Source of the DNA: Planctomycetales bacterium
GTDB taxonomy: Bacteria; Planctomycetota; Planctomycetia; Pirellulales; Pirellulaceae
Direction: 5' to 3'
DNA length: 33,193 nucleotides
NCBI GenBank assembly: GCA_020426845.1
Contig: JAGQPF010000289.1
Coordinates: 1 to 33,193, forward strand
Each line of letters starts with the position of its first letter. Positions within the stretch are counted from its first letter, which is position 1. Position numbers and translations under genes: made by a program. Shown piece after piece: positions 8,755-16,033 of this stretch. The notes under the pieces were generated by a model. The model did not search any database and had not been told where the DNA came from. It was given only the letters and a program-made list of their open reading frames with translations.

Positions 8755-11280
8755 TTACTTTCGGTATTGGAACTCGGCGCTGGCGAACAGAGCCTGGCAA
8801 AACGCGCTCCACAGCTCCGCTTCCCGACGAGTGGATCGCACTCGTTCTCGCGAAAGCCGGTCGCGGTATTGCTTCATGAACTCAACAGCGGCGACCTGCT
8901 CGCCGCCACGGGGCGGCCGGCCATAACAGCGGCGAAACGCTTCCTGCACGCGTTGCTCGTCGCTCACCTCCCCGGTCGCCTCAAGCAGTTTCTCGGCGGT
9001 GGCATCAGCCGCTCGCAGCACAAATTCGTTGTTGAGCAGATAAAGACCTTGAGACGGGATGATGGTCTGCTGCCGCTCGGAAGTGATCAGCGAGGGGTCC
9101 GCGGCATCGAACAACGTCATCGCCTCGGGCAGATTGTCGCGAATCATTGGCAAGTAAATGGAACGATGGGCATTGCGAGGATCATTGACCGCCGCCATCG
9201 CCGCTGAGCGACCAAAGCTCGACACGGGGCCCTCCCCCGCCAGCGCGACCGCGGAGCCCACCGGCGGATTCGACTCGAGTTGTCCGCTAACGGCCAGCAT
9301 CGCGTCACGCAGGCACTCCGCGTCCAGACGACGAGGCGCCATTCTCCAAAGCAAGACATTCTCCGGATCCGCCTCCAACGCGGCTGGCGTCGAGTCGGAG
9401 CCGAGCCGATAGACGCGGCTCATCACGAGATACTTGATCAATCGCTTGACGCTCCAGCCCTCTTCGACCAAACGAATTGCCAGATGGTCGAGCAGCTCGG
9501 GGTGCGTGGGCGTCCGGCCCGCTAGGCCAAAGTCGCCGGCGGTTGGCACCAGTCCGCTGCCGAACAGCTGTAGCCAGACGCGGTTGGCCATCACCCGCGC
9601 CGTCAAAGGATTCTCCGCACTCGCGATCCACTCGGCGAGCTGCAGCCGGCCGCTGCTTCGCGCGGGCACCTCCAACGGATCGCCGGGGATCACTTGCAAC
9701 GTGCCGCGAGGAATCCTGGCGTCGCCGGGCTGGTCTGGCTCGCCGCGAATATAGACGGGACTGTCCGCGATCGTCCGACTGCCGTCGAAGGTGTAATCGC
9801 CGAATCGTCGTCGTTGCCCCGCTCCAAACCGACTGAACTCGCGCACGGGCTTGTCGCGGACCCCCATCGCCTGCAGCTTAGGCGTCCCGTCCTGCTCATA
9901 GTCGGCCAGCTTGGCGCGCAACAACGACATTCGACCGCTGGCGAAAAACCGTTGCAGGCCATCGGTGCTACTGCTCATCGAGTCGCGCACTCGCTGAATC
10001 TGATCTTCGATTCGCTCGCGCTCGCGGTCCGACAAGGCCGTCACTGCGGACGCCACTTGGGACTCCTCGGGCAACTTCAACAGTTGAGTCACGCGCTGCG
10101 CGTTGATGTAGCTGACCGTGCCGTAGCAAGTCTCGGTGCTGCGAAAGATCCCCGCCAGGGCGTAGTAGTCCGCCTGAGGAATCGGATCGAATTTGTGATC
10201 GTGACATCTTGCGCACGCCACCGTGATGCCGAGAAACGCCTGCGTCGTGACGTCGATCTGCTCATCCACCTCGTCGAGCTCGAACTTCAGGCCGCTGCGT
10301 TCGTTCAACGTCTTGGGGCCGACTGCCAGAAATCCCGTGGCGATCATCCGCTCGGCGGCGACTCGCGGGTCGTCCGTCGGCATCAAGTCGCCAGCCAATT
10401 GCTCCTTGATAAATTGATCATAGGGCTTGTCCGCATTGAAGGCCGCAATCACGTAGTCGCGGTATCGCCACGCCTGAGGATAGTAAAAGTTGACCGTCTT
10501 GCCCGTGCTTTCGGCGTAGCGCGCCACATCAAGCCAATGCCGCGCCCACTTCTCTCCGAAGCGAGGCGAGTCCAACAAGCGATCGACTGCGGCCTCGAAT
10601 GCTTGAGGCGAGTCATCGGCGGCAAACGCATCAACGTCGGCCGACGCAGGCGGCAGCCCGGTGAGATCAAATGCCAAGCGACGAAGCAGCGTGCGACGAT
10701 CGGCGTCACCGACCGGCGCGAGTTGCTGTGACTCCAACTTCGCCAACACGAAGCGGTCGACGTCGGTAAGCGGCCAGTCCCGGTCTTTGGTCGGAGGAAT
10801 GGGCGGCGGTTGGGGCAAGCGAAATGCCCAATGCTCTCGTCCCGCCTCGAGATCCACTTCGTACTTATGAGCGACTGCCGCCTTGCCGTCACGCGGATCG
10901 GGGGCCCCCATGGCGATCCACTGCTCGAAGTCGGCGACGACTTCCGCCGAGAGCTTTTTTTCGGGCGGCATCCGCAGCTTCTCGTCCTGCTGCTTGATCG
11001 CCTTGATCAGCAAGCTGCGCCGCACGTTGCCGGGCTCCACGGCCGGCCCCAGCTCGCCGCCGCGACGGATTCCCTCGCGAGTGTCCAGCGCGAGCCCGCC
11101 CTCGATTTCGTCTGCCTGCGCCGAGTGACAGCTGTAGCACTCGGCCACCAAGACGGGACGGATGCGTTTCTCGAAAAAATCGAAGTCGTCCGAGGCGGGT
11201 TGCTGCGCCGGAGCCAGCCCCGAGTGGGACAAAACGACGCATGTAAGCAAAAGACGATGGAGGAGTTGCCGACGAGCCAT
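8755..11280 (-). CDS. Planctomycete cytochrome C / DUF1549 / DUF1553 domain protein
   Basis: 841 aa. The frame extends to 11334, but the ATG at 11280 gives a good signal peptide (MARRQLLHRLLLTCVVL). Domain order is standard for the family: a planctomycete cytochrome C domain with heme site CYSCH at 48-52 and the downstream MPPEKKLS motif; DUF1549 (about 130-370), containing HWLDVARYAES, FNADKPYDQF and a second CxxCH (CARCHDHKFDP, near residue 355); and DUF1553 in the C-terminal half, with ANRVWLQLFGSGLVPTAGDFG and TPTHPELLDHLA. It is the first gene of the operon, 66 bp before the DUF1501 gene. These pairs are expanded in Planctomycetes and are thought to act in the periplasm, perhaps in polysaccharide use; the reaction is unknown. 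Confidence 0.95.
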   Translation of the reverse strand: MARRQLLHRLLLTCVVLSHSGLAPAQQPASDDFDFFEKRIRPVLVAECYSCHSAQADEIEGGLALDTREGIRRGGELGPAVEPGNVRRSLLIKAIKQQDEKLRMPPEKKLSAEVVADFEQWIAMGAPDPRDGKAAVAHKYEVDLEAGREHWAFRLPQPPPIPPTKDRDWPLTDVDRFVLAKLESQQLAPVGDADRRTLLRRLAFDLTGLPPASADVDAFAADDSPQAFEAAVDRLLDSPRFGEKWARHWLDVARYAESTGKTVNFYYPQAWRYRDYVIAAFNADKPYDQFIKEQLAGDLMPTDDPRVAAERMIATGFLAVGPKTLNERSGLKFELDEVDEQIDVTTQAFLGITVACARCHDHKFDPIPQADYYALAGIFRSTETCYGTVSYINAQRVTQLLKLPEESQVASAVTALSDRERERIEDQIQRVRDSMSSSTDGLQRFFASGRMSLLRAKLADYEQDGTPKLQAMGVRDKPVREFSRFGAGQRRRFGDYTFDGSRTIADSPVYIRGEPDQPGDARIPRGTLQVIPGDPLEVPARSSGRLQLAEWIASAENPLTARVMANRVWLQLFGSGLVPTAGDFGLAGRTPTHPELLDHLAIRLVEEGWSVKRLIKYLVMSRVYRLGSDSTPAALEADPENVLLWRMAPRRLDAECLRDAMLAVSGQLESNPPVGSAVALAGEGPVSSFGRSAAMAAVNDPRNAHRSIYLPMIRDNLPEAMTLFDAADPSLITSERQQTIIPSQGLYLLNNEFVLRAADATAEKLLEATGEVSDEQRVQEAFRRCYGRPPRGGEQVAAVEFMKQYRDRLSRERVRSTRREAELWSAFCQALFASAEFQYRK

Positions 11281-11424
11281 GCGGTACCCCAGTTTGGATG
11301 AGACGAGAGGAGCGGCGCGGGATTTTACCAGCACTCCCCTCCCTTTCCAAATCGGGGGGGCGCCGGGCCACTACCTTAAACGCCAACCCCCGCCCGCATC
11401 CACACTCGGCGTCACGCTTCGCGC

Positions 11425-11536
11425 GTGCAGAGCTGCGCAACCCCTGTGCGCCGGCCGAGTTCGTGGCACAGGCTGCCAGCCTGTGAATGTTGTGGTCTTG
11501 AACGCAGGTTGCAGGCTGGCAGCCTGCACCACGACA
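11425..11536 (-). repeat. 112-bp long inverted repeat, right copy
   Basis: This is the reverse complement of 52-163 with three differences. It contains two palindromic cores, 11467-11485 and 11510-11528. It lies in the 292-bp space between the operon start (11280) and the four-repeat protein gene; nothing else is seen there apart from a GC-rich stretch at 11335-11424. Confidence 0.85.
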
Positions 11537-11572
11537 TTATCATGATGGCTGCGCACGTCGCGCAACTCATGG

Positions 11573-12931
11573 CTAACGCGCGACTTCGACTTGGTTGAGC
11601 TCGAAGTCGACGAACTCAACAACGATGGGCGTGTCTCCGAACACCGGCCGCAGTTCTTCGGCCATTGCTTCGCGGAACGACGGATCGATGTCGGCCCCGG
11701 CCTCGGGCAACATGATTAGCTGCGCCGCGAATTGGTCGCCGCGGTCAACAATGCGGAACATCGCCGAATTCTCTTCCGCGAAGAGACCGGTTCGCTCCAA
11801 CACCTCTTGAAGCGACGTCAGCATGCTCTCGTCCAGACCAGCCGGGTAGAACAGCCGATTTTTGCCATGAACCCACAATTGGCCGTACCCCTCTGTCGCT
11901 TCGGCAACATGCAACTCCTTCCCCTCCGCGTCGCAAACCGCCACGCGGATCTCTCCGTCATCCGATAGCTCGCTCAGCAGATCTCGAGCAAGCACTTTGG
12001 CGTATGGGTCGCCAAAGCCCTCACGGAACGGGTTCGTCCAGACGGTCACGTTGAACTTGTCCGTCTCGCCCGCTCGGCGAACCTCGGCGATCACGTTGAA
12101 CGGAGTGGGCAAAGCGCGGTCGACCAGCGCCTGCGCCACCTGCGGCGACAGCGATTCGTCGTAACCGAGCACGAGATGCTCACGCTCGACTCGCGGCAGC
12201 CGGGGGCTCATTCCAGCCACTCGCCATGCGGCGCCATCGAACGGCACAAAGTCCGTGCGGCAAGCATGAATCTCCACGCCGGCGCCATGGAATACTCTCT
12301 GCTGGTACAAGGACAAATCGCGGACCAGGGACTCCCCGAGTTTGGCTCTCTCCTCGTCGGAGAAGTTGCCCAAGACGGGAAAGAACAGCACATAGCGATC
12401 CTCTCGTTTTTCGATCGCATAGATATCGCCCTGATTCTTGAATGCGTGGACCTCACGCAGCGACTCCGCCACTTCGCTGGCCTCTTCATCCGTCAGACCC
12501 TGATGGCACAACATGTCCTTCCCCAACACCAGCAGTTTCCCCAGCGGTCGGGTGGCAGGAATGACCGTGTGTTCCGCGCCACGGACGACCACGAAGTCGA
12601 GTGGATCATCGGGCGAGCACGCATCGTTCACCAGGCGCGAGAACACGCCGAGCATTCCAATCGCATCCTGATTGACCTCACGAAGCGGAACCAAGCGTAG
12701 TTGATAGCGGCCGTTCTCGTATCGCAGCGCAAACCCGCTGCGTTGCGTCTCGCCATAAATGCTGGCCGAATTGAGGAATTCTGCGATGCGGCGCGCGAGG
12801 GCCTCGTCGTCGGACCGGACGTACGAGACTTCGACAGGCCCGGACTCAACGGTTGACGCCGGAGAACTCGACAGCTCGTAAATACAAACGCCGACAAACA
12901 AAACGACGATGGCGAGTTTCATGGAGTCCAT
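11573..12931 (-). CDS. Membrane-anchored protein made of four diverged ~100-aa repeats, function unknown
   Basis: 452 aa. The frame is open to 12982, but the ATG at 12931 (or 12922) starts a hydrophobic N-terminal anchor or signal (MKLAIVVLFVGVCIYELSS). The remainder can be laid out as four similar units of about 90-115 residues. Units 2 and 4 are clearest: GKLLVLGKDMLCHQGLTDEE and GQLWVHGKNRLFYPAGLDES, each followed by a helix, an F-A-I/R-I-x-K/D-R strand and a long helix before V-x-V/I-x-F/H. Units 1 and 3 share the ARRIAEFLN / AQALVDRAL helix and the strand pattern. The repeats suggest an alpha/beta tandem fold on the outer face of the membrane. No known family is recognised. Confidence 0.75.
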   Translation of the reverse strand: MDSMKLAIVVLFVGVCIYELSSSPASTVESGPVEVSYVRSDDEALARRIAEFLNSASIYGETQRSGFALRYENGRYQLRLVPLREVNQDAIGMLGVFSRLVNDACSPDDPLDFVVVRGAEHTVIPATRPLGKLLVLGKDMLCHQGLTDEEASEVAESLREVHAFKNQGDIYAIEKREDRYVLFFPVLGNFSDEERAKLGESLVRDLSLYQQRVFHGAGVEIHACRTDFVPFDGAAWRVAGMSPRLPRVEREHLVLGYDESLSPQVAQALVDRALPTPFNVIAEVRRAGETDKFNVTVWTNPFREGFGDPYAKVLARDLLSELSDDGEIRVAVCDAEGKELHVAEATEGYGQLWVHGKNRLFYPAGLDESMLTSLQEVLERTGLFAEENSAMFRIVDRGDQFAAQLIMLPEAGADIDPSFREAMAEELRPVFGDTPIVVEFVDFELNQVEVAR

Positions 12932-12997
12932 GGATAGATAGCTCTTTAGTTGGTTAGGGATGGCAAGCGCTGGCCGCGGCACGGTGCGGAGATGTCT

Positions 12998-13420
12998 TTA
13001 GGCTGTCATCGGCCCGGACGGTGCGGCGGTCGGTTTGGCCGCGCCCAACAGGCCCAGCTTGTATCCACGTCCGCGAATTCTGCGAGCGGCATCGCCAACA
13101 ATGATCAGATACGCGAGGATCTGCACGACAGGGATCAACAAGGCGATCGACAATGCCGTGGCGGGGATCAATGAGTTCATCCGCCAAGCGAGCGTGACAC
13201 CGCAAAGAATGCAAAGCGCACCGCCAAACGTCTCGCCGATGCGGAACCAAACGCTGTCGGCGGGAATGCCGAAGTTGCCCGGCAACAACCCGGCGCCGAT
13301 GTAAAAGAGCAGCCCGATGATCGCATAATGGTGATCGCGGGCAATCATCGCGACTTCGTCCCATGCGGACCTTGAGCCTCGCTCCCCTTCGATCGCCAAC
13401 GTCTGTTCTGTCTGCCCCAT
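12998..13420 (-). CDS. Small multi-pass membrane protein, function unknown
   Basis: 140 aa. A longer open frame runs to 13579, but its extra N-terminus is arginine-rich and unlike coding sequence, so the ATG at 13420 (MGQTEQTLAIEGERG) is preferred. Three hydrophobic helices are visible: about 30-50 (YAIIGLLFYIGAGLLPGNFG), 60-78 and 87-110. The tail (GRGYKLGLLGAAKPTAAPSG) is short, basic then Ala/Pro-rich, and likely cytoplasmic. It lies 66 bp upstream of the four-repeat protein on the same strand, so the two may be cotranscribed. Function unknown. Confidence 0.7.
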   Translation of the reverse strand: MGQTEQTLAIEGERGSRSAWDEVAMIARDHHYAIIGLLFYIGAGLLPGNFGIPADSVWFRIGETFGGALCILCGVTLAWRMNSLIPATALSIALLIPVVQILAYLIIVGDAARRIRGRGYKLGLLGAAKPTAAPSGPMTA

Positions 13421-13608
13421 TGTGTGGCTCCGTGGGTTGAATGCATGTGCCGGCCTCGCGCGGGGCGAAGAGGTCTCGCGCCGATCGCAAAAGGTAGGCC
13501 ACGGTGGGTCGCGACGACGTAGCGGACCAGAGCGGCCTCGGGAAGTTCGGCGGAAACGGGCCGATTGTGACAACCACAACAGAAGTGATGTCTGACGCCA
13601 AAATTCGC

Positions 13609-13640
13609 CACGGATGAAACGCAGATGAACACGGATGACA
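13609..13640. repeat. CACGGATGAA-type dispersed repeat
   Basis: CACGGATGAAACGCAGATGA followed by ACACGGATGA repeats its own core in tandem. From memory, the same motif is a common intergenic repeat in planctomycetes and related phyla, which often yields spurious SVFICV / SSAFHPW peptides. No function is visible. Confidence 0.5.
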
Positions 13641-13655
13641 ACACAAGTTTGGGCG

Positions 13656-13828
13656 ATGGAGTTGCGCAGCGCTGCACGGGCGAGGACGCGCGAGGACGAC
13701 CATGCTGCGTGCGAAGCGTGGTTCGGCCACGACGATGGAGTTGCGCAGCGCTACGCGCGGAGCGTGGTTCGGCCAGGGCTTTGGAGTTGCGCAGGGATAC
13801 GCGCGAAGCGTGGCTTCGCCGACGTGGA
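13656..13828. repeat. Degenerate tandem repeat of the TTGCGCAGCGCT element
   Basis: Three units begin with TGGAGTTGCGCAG near 13656, 13735 and 13782, each followed by a CGCGAAGCGTGG-like tail. The first unit matches the GC-rich element at 1-47 and 144-187. Together with 13421-13655, this makes about 400 bp between the membrane-protein gene and the 58-aa gene in which I see only repeats. Confidence 0.6.
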
Positions 13829-13833
13829 GGCTT

Positions 13834-14010
13834 TTAGCGCTGCCGTTGATTCTCAACCGCGGCCTCGTAGACCGACACCGCGGCCTTGGCCATCAGGTGG
13901 AGGGTCCGCAACGAGGGTGACACTGGCAGCTCGATGTCAACCTCAGCCAACGCCTCGGCGATAGCGGCCTCAATCGACGCTTCCAACTGCCGCACGACTT
14001 CATGATTCAT
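13834..14010 (-). CDS. 58-aa small acidic helical protein, function unknown
   Basis: The minus-strand ATG at 14010 runs 58 codons to TAA at 13834-13836. The product starts MNHEVVRQLEASIEAAIAEA, continues ALAEVDIELPVSPSLRTLHL and ends in MAKAAVSVYEAAVENQRQR (19 residues). It is Ala/Glu-rich and looks like two amphipathic helices joined by a VSPS turn. Third codon positions are strongly G/C, as in neighbouring genes, which argues for real coding. It lies 175 bp after the HDOD gene on the same strand and could be the end of that transcript. No family is recognised. Confidence 0.6.
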   Translation of the reverse strand: MNHEVVRQLEASIEAAIAEALAEVDIELPVSPSLRTLHLMAKAAVSVYEAAVENQRQR

Positions 14011-14185
14011 GGCCCGACCCGAATGAGAAAGTAACCGTGCCGCGACAGGACGACTCGTTGCGTCCCAGCGCTTTAAGAGGCTGAGGGGAGGCCGTTGGTC
14101 AACGGCCGCATGCGCCGTGCGCCCCAGGTTACCTCACACGATCCGGGAAGGGAAACCGGCGCCATCGCGTCGTCGAACTCGACGG

Positions 14186-15121
14186 CTACTTGGGATCGTT
14201 CGCGGAACGTTGCAGCGTCTTCTCACAGAGCCGCAAGAAGGAGAAGTGATTCGTGGCGTTGGTGGCCATGTCGCGAAACGCCTCGTCAACTCGTTTGGCC
14301 ACGGCCAGCAGATCGAACTCGGGCCAGGCCTCCTCGAGTTTAACCAACTCGCCGATGCCGTCCGGAATCTGGCGGATGGCGTCCGGCAATTTGCTGGAGA
14401 CTGCGACAGCGGCGACCGAGGATTCTCCCAGCCGCGCGTCCTGCAGCATCGACATGCCCTTGTGGTGCAGGCAGACACAGCAGATCAGCTCGTCGGGCAG
14501 GTTCCAGCCCCGCATCACCTGCGCGCCCGCCTCGGCGTGATCCCAGCCGAGTCGCTGGCGCTCGAAGGCGATCAAGTCCTTGAATTCCTCGCGGTTTTCC
14601 GTGAAATCCAAATACTTGTCGAACAACTGATTGGTGATTAGCGGCAGCAGGAAGTCCTGCAACATGGCCGCGGTGTATGCAAGCTCCTCATCCGCCTTCA
14701 TCAGCCTGGCCACTTCGCGAGCAAGCAGAGCGCGCTCGAGATTGGTGTTCCAAAAGCTCTCGAAGTGAATCAACTTCGAAGTCGACGACTTCATCGCGGC
14801 CTTCAGTCCGCTCGTCGTCAGATAGAGCTGGGTTTTGCGGATTCCCACCAGCGCAAGCGCCTGCTGCACTGAGGTGATCTGCGTCCTGGCGCCAAAGGCG
14901 CTGGAGTTGACGTGCCGCAACAGCTCGCTGCTCAACCCCGCGTCCGTGCCGATGATGCGGCTCAGCTCGCGAGGCTCCGCGTTGGGGTCCTGCGCCTTCT
15001 GAGTAAACTCGTTCAACGCCCGAGGAAGCATCGGCAGCTTCACCTTGGGCGGCAACAGAGACTCGGCTTTGTCGCCTAGAAGTTCTCGCCTAAGAGAGGT
15101 CCAGTCGATCGCGGCAGCCAT
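14186..15121 (-). CDS. HDOD domain protein
   Basis: 311 aa, ATG start. The HDOD fold (a catalytically silent relative of HD phosphohydrolases) spans about residues 20-230. Typical signatures are LPMLPRALNEFTQKAQDPNA, LSRIIGTDAGLSSELLRHVNSSAFG and ITSVQQALALVGIRKTQL, then EVARLMKADEELAYTAAMLQD and a later HHKGMSML. No kinase, receiver or GGDEF partner domain is attached. HDOD proteins act as signalling adaptors in motility, competence or cyclic-di-GMP circuits in other bacteria. No neighbouring gene identifies the pathway. A short GGCCGTT-GGTC-AACGGCC hairpin lies at 14090-14107, downstream of the stop. Confidence 0.92.
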   Translation of the reverse strand: MAAAIDWTSLRRELLGDKAESLLPPKVKLPMLPRALNEFTQKAQDPNAEPRELSRIIGTDAGLSSELLRHVNSSAFGARTQITSVQQALALVGIRKTQLYLTTSGLKAAMKSSTSKLIHFESFWNTNLERALLAREVARLMKADEELAYTAAMLQDFLLPLITNQLFDKYLDFTENREEFKDLIAFERQRLGWDHAEAGAQVMRGWNLPDELICCVCLHHKGMSMLQDARLGESSVAAVAVSSKLPDAIRQIPDGIGELVKLEEAWPEFDLLAVAKRVDEAFRDMATNATNHFSFLRLCEKTLQRSANDPK

Positions 15122-15145
15122 TGCAGACGACTCGTTTGGTTAGGG

Positions 15146-15260
15146 AGGCCGTTAAACGCCGTTGAAAAGACCTGATCCGGCAATTGGCACTGTGTTGCCG
15201 CAGAGGGCAGTTCCAATTGCCTGGTGGGTCTTCTTCAACAGGCCGTTAAACCCCGTTGAA
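15146..15260. repeat. Dispersed GGCCGTTAAAC / CCGTTGAA repeat, two copies
   Basis: AGGCCGTTAAACGCCGTTGA (15146) and AGGCCGTTAAACCCCGTTGA (15240) recur about 94 bp apart. Related copies, shorter or altered, lie at 1724-1740, 15957-15980 and 29931-29950, always between genes. The first copy is followed by GATCCGGCAA, which also follows a partial copy at 30896-30920. It looks like a mobile-type short intergenic element. Confidence 0.6.
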
Positions 15261-15302
15261 GTGTCGAAGCCAAGTCGCGGCTCGTCGCTGTGGCGTCGGA
15301 CG

Positions 15303-15572
15303 TCACAGAGGCGGCTGGAAACCCATGCACTGAAACTTGGACATCTCCGCGTTGCTGGTGAGGTTGACGGCCGAAATCGCGTCGTACGTCAGCATCACCT
15401 TGCGATTGCCCGAGGGGTCGGGGCGCGAACGCTCCACCAACAACAAGCCACCCGAGATGAGAAACCCGCAAAAGGGAATCTGGTCTCCGGTAGCAGTCAC
15501 GACTGAACCGTCACGGGCAATAGTCTCGGGCCAATTCTCGAACAGCGAACGCCATGCTTCTGCCGTATCCAT
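15303..15572 (-). CDS. Small protein, function unknown
   Basis: 89 aa from the ATG at 15572 (MDTAEAWRSLFENWPETIAR). The frame is open to 15740, but the upstream part looks non-coding and the chosen start gives a compact product. It has a TATGDQIPFCGFLISGGLLLVERS core and ends NAEMSKFQCMGFQPPL. The alternating hydrophobic pattern suggests a small beta-rich domain. I have the impression of similar proteins in other planctomycetes but cannot name a family. It is 181 bp upstream of the HDOD gene on the same strand. Confidence 0.65.
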   Translation of the reverse strand: MDTAEAWRSLFENWPETIARDGSVVTATGDQIPFCGFLISGGLLLVERSRPDPSGNRKVMLTYDAISAVNLTSNAEMSKFQCMGFQPPL

Positions 15573-15703
15573 TGTGAATCCGATTGCTGAAAACGAGGTG
15601 AAAAACGCCAGAGACAATCCAGACGCAATAATGTAGGACATGGATTCGGCCTGGCTTGCCATTGCCACGGGAGTTTTTCGCGTTGTCCGAGGCGGACGGC
15701 GCC

Positions 15704-15737
15704 CGCACGGAATGTGCGGAGTATTCCGTGCGTTTTT
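15704..15737 (+). terminator. Candidate intrinsic terminator or palindrome with no obvious upstream gene
   Basis: CGCACGGAAT (15704-15713) pairs perfectly with ATTCCGTGCG (15723-15732) across a 9-base loop and is followed by TTTTT. It has terminator form on the plus strand, but no plus-strand gene precedes it. The wider gap 15573-16033 holds this and one short dispersed repeat; I see no convincing gene there. Confidence 0.4.
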
Positions 15738-16033
15738 CACCCCGAGTTGCCCGCGGCAAGCCGGTGGAGGTCCGTGAAAAAATAGCGGATCCGGCCATCG
15801 ACACAGCGAATTTCGGCAGAGCGAAGCCGTTCCCGACTGCCAGGGGCCCCGTCAACTCCACCACGTTGGGTTGGCTATCCCGAGCAATCCTTCGTTAACG
15901 ACTTGTCGAGTTCTCCAACCCCAAAACGAAGGCTTGACGGCCCACAACGTTGTGTCTTTTCAACAGGCCGTAAAACACGACGGTAGGCTACAATGGATCG
16001 AGGTGTGAATTTTCCGATTGCAACAATTCACTG

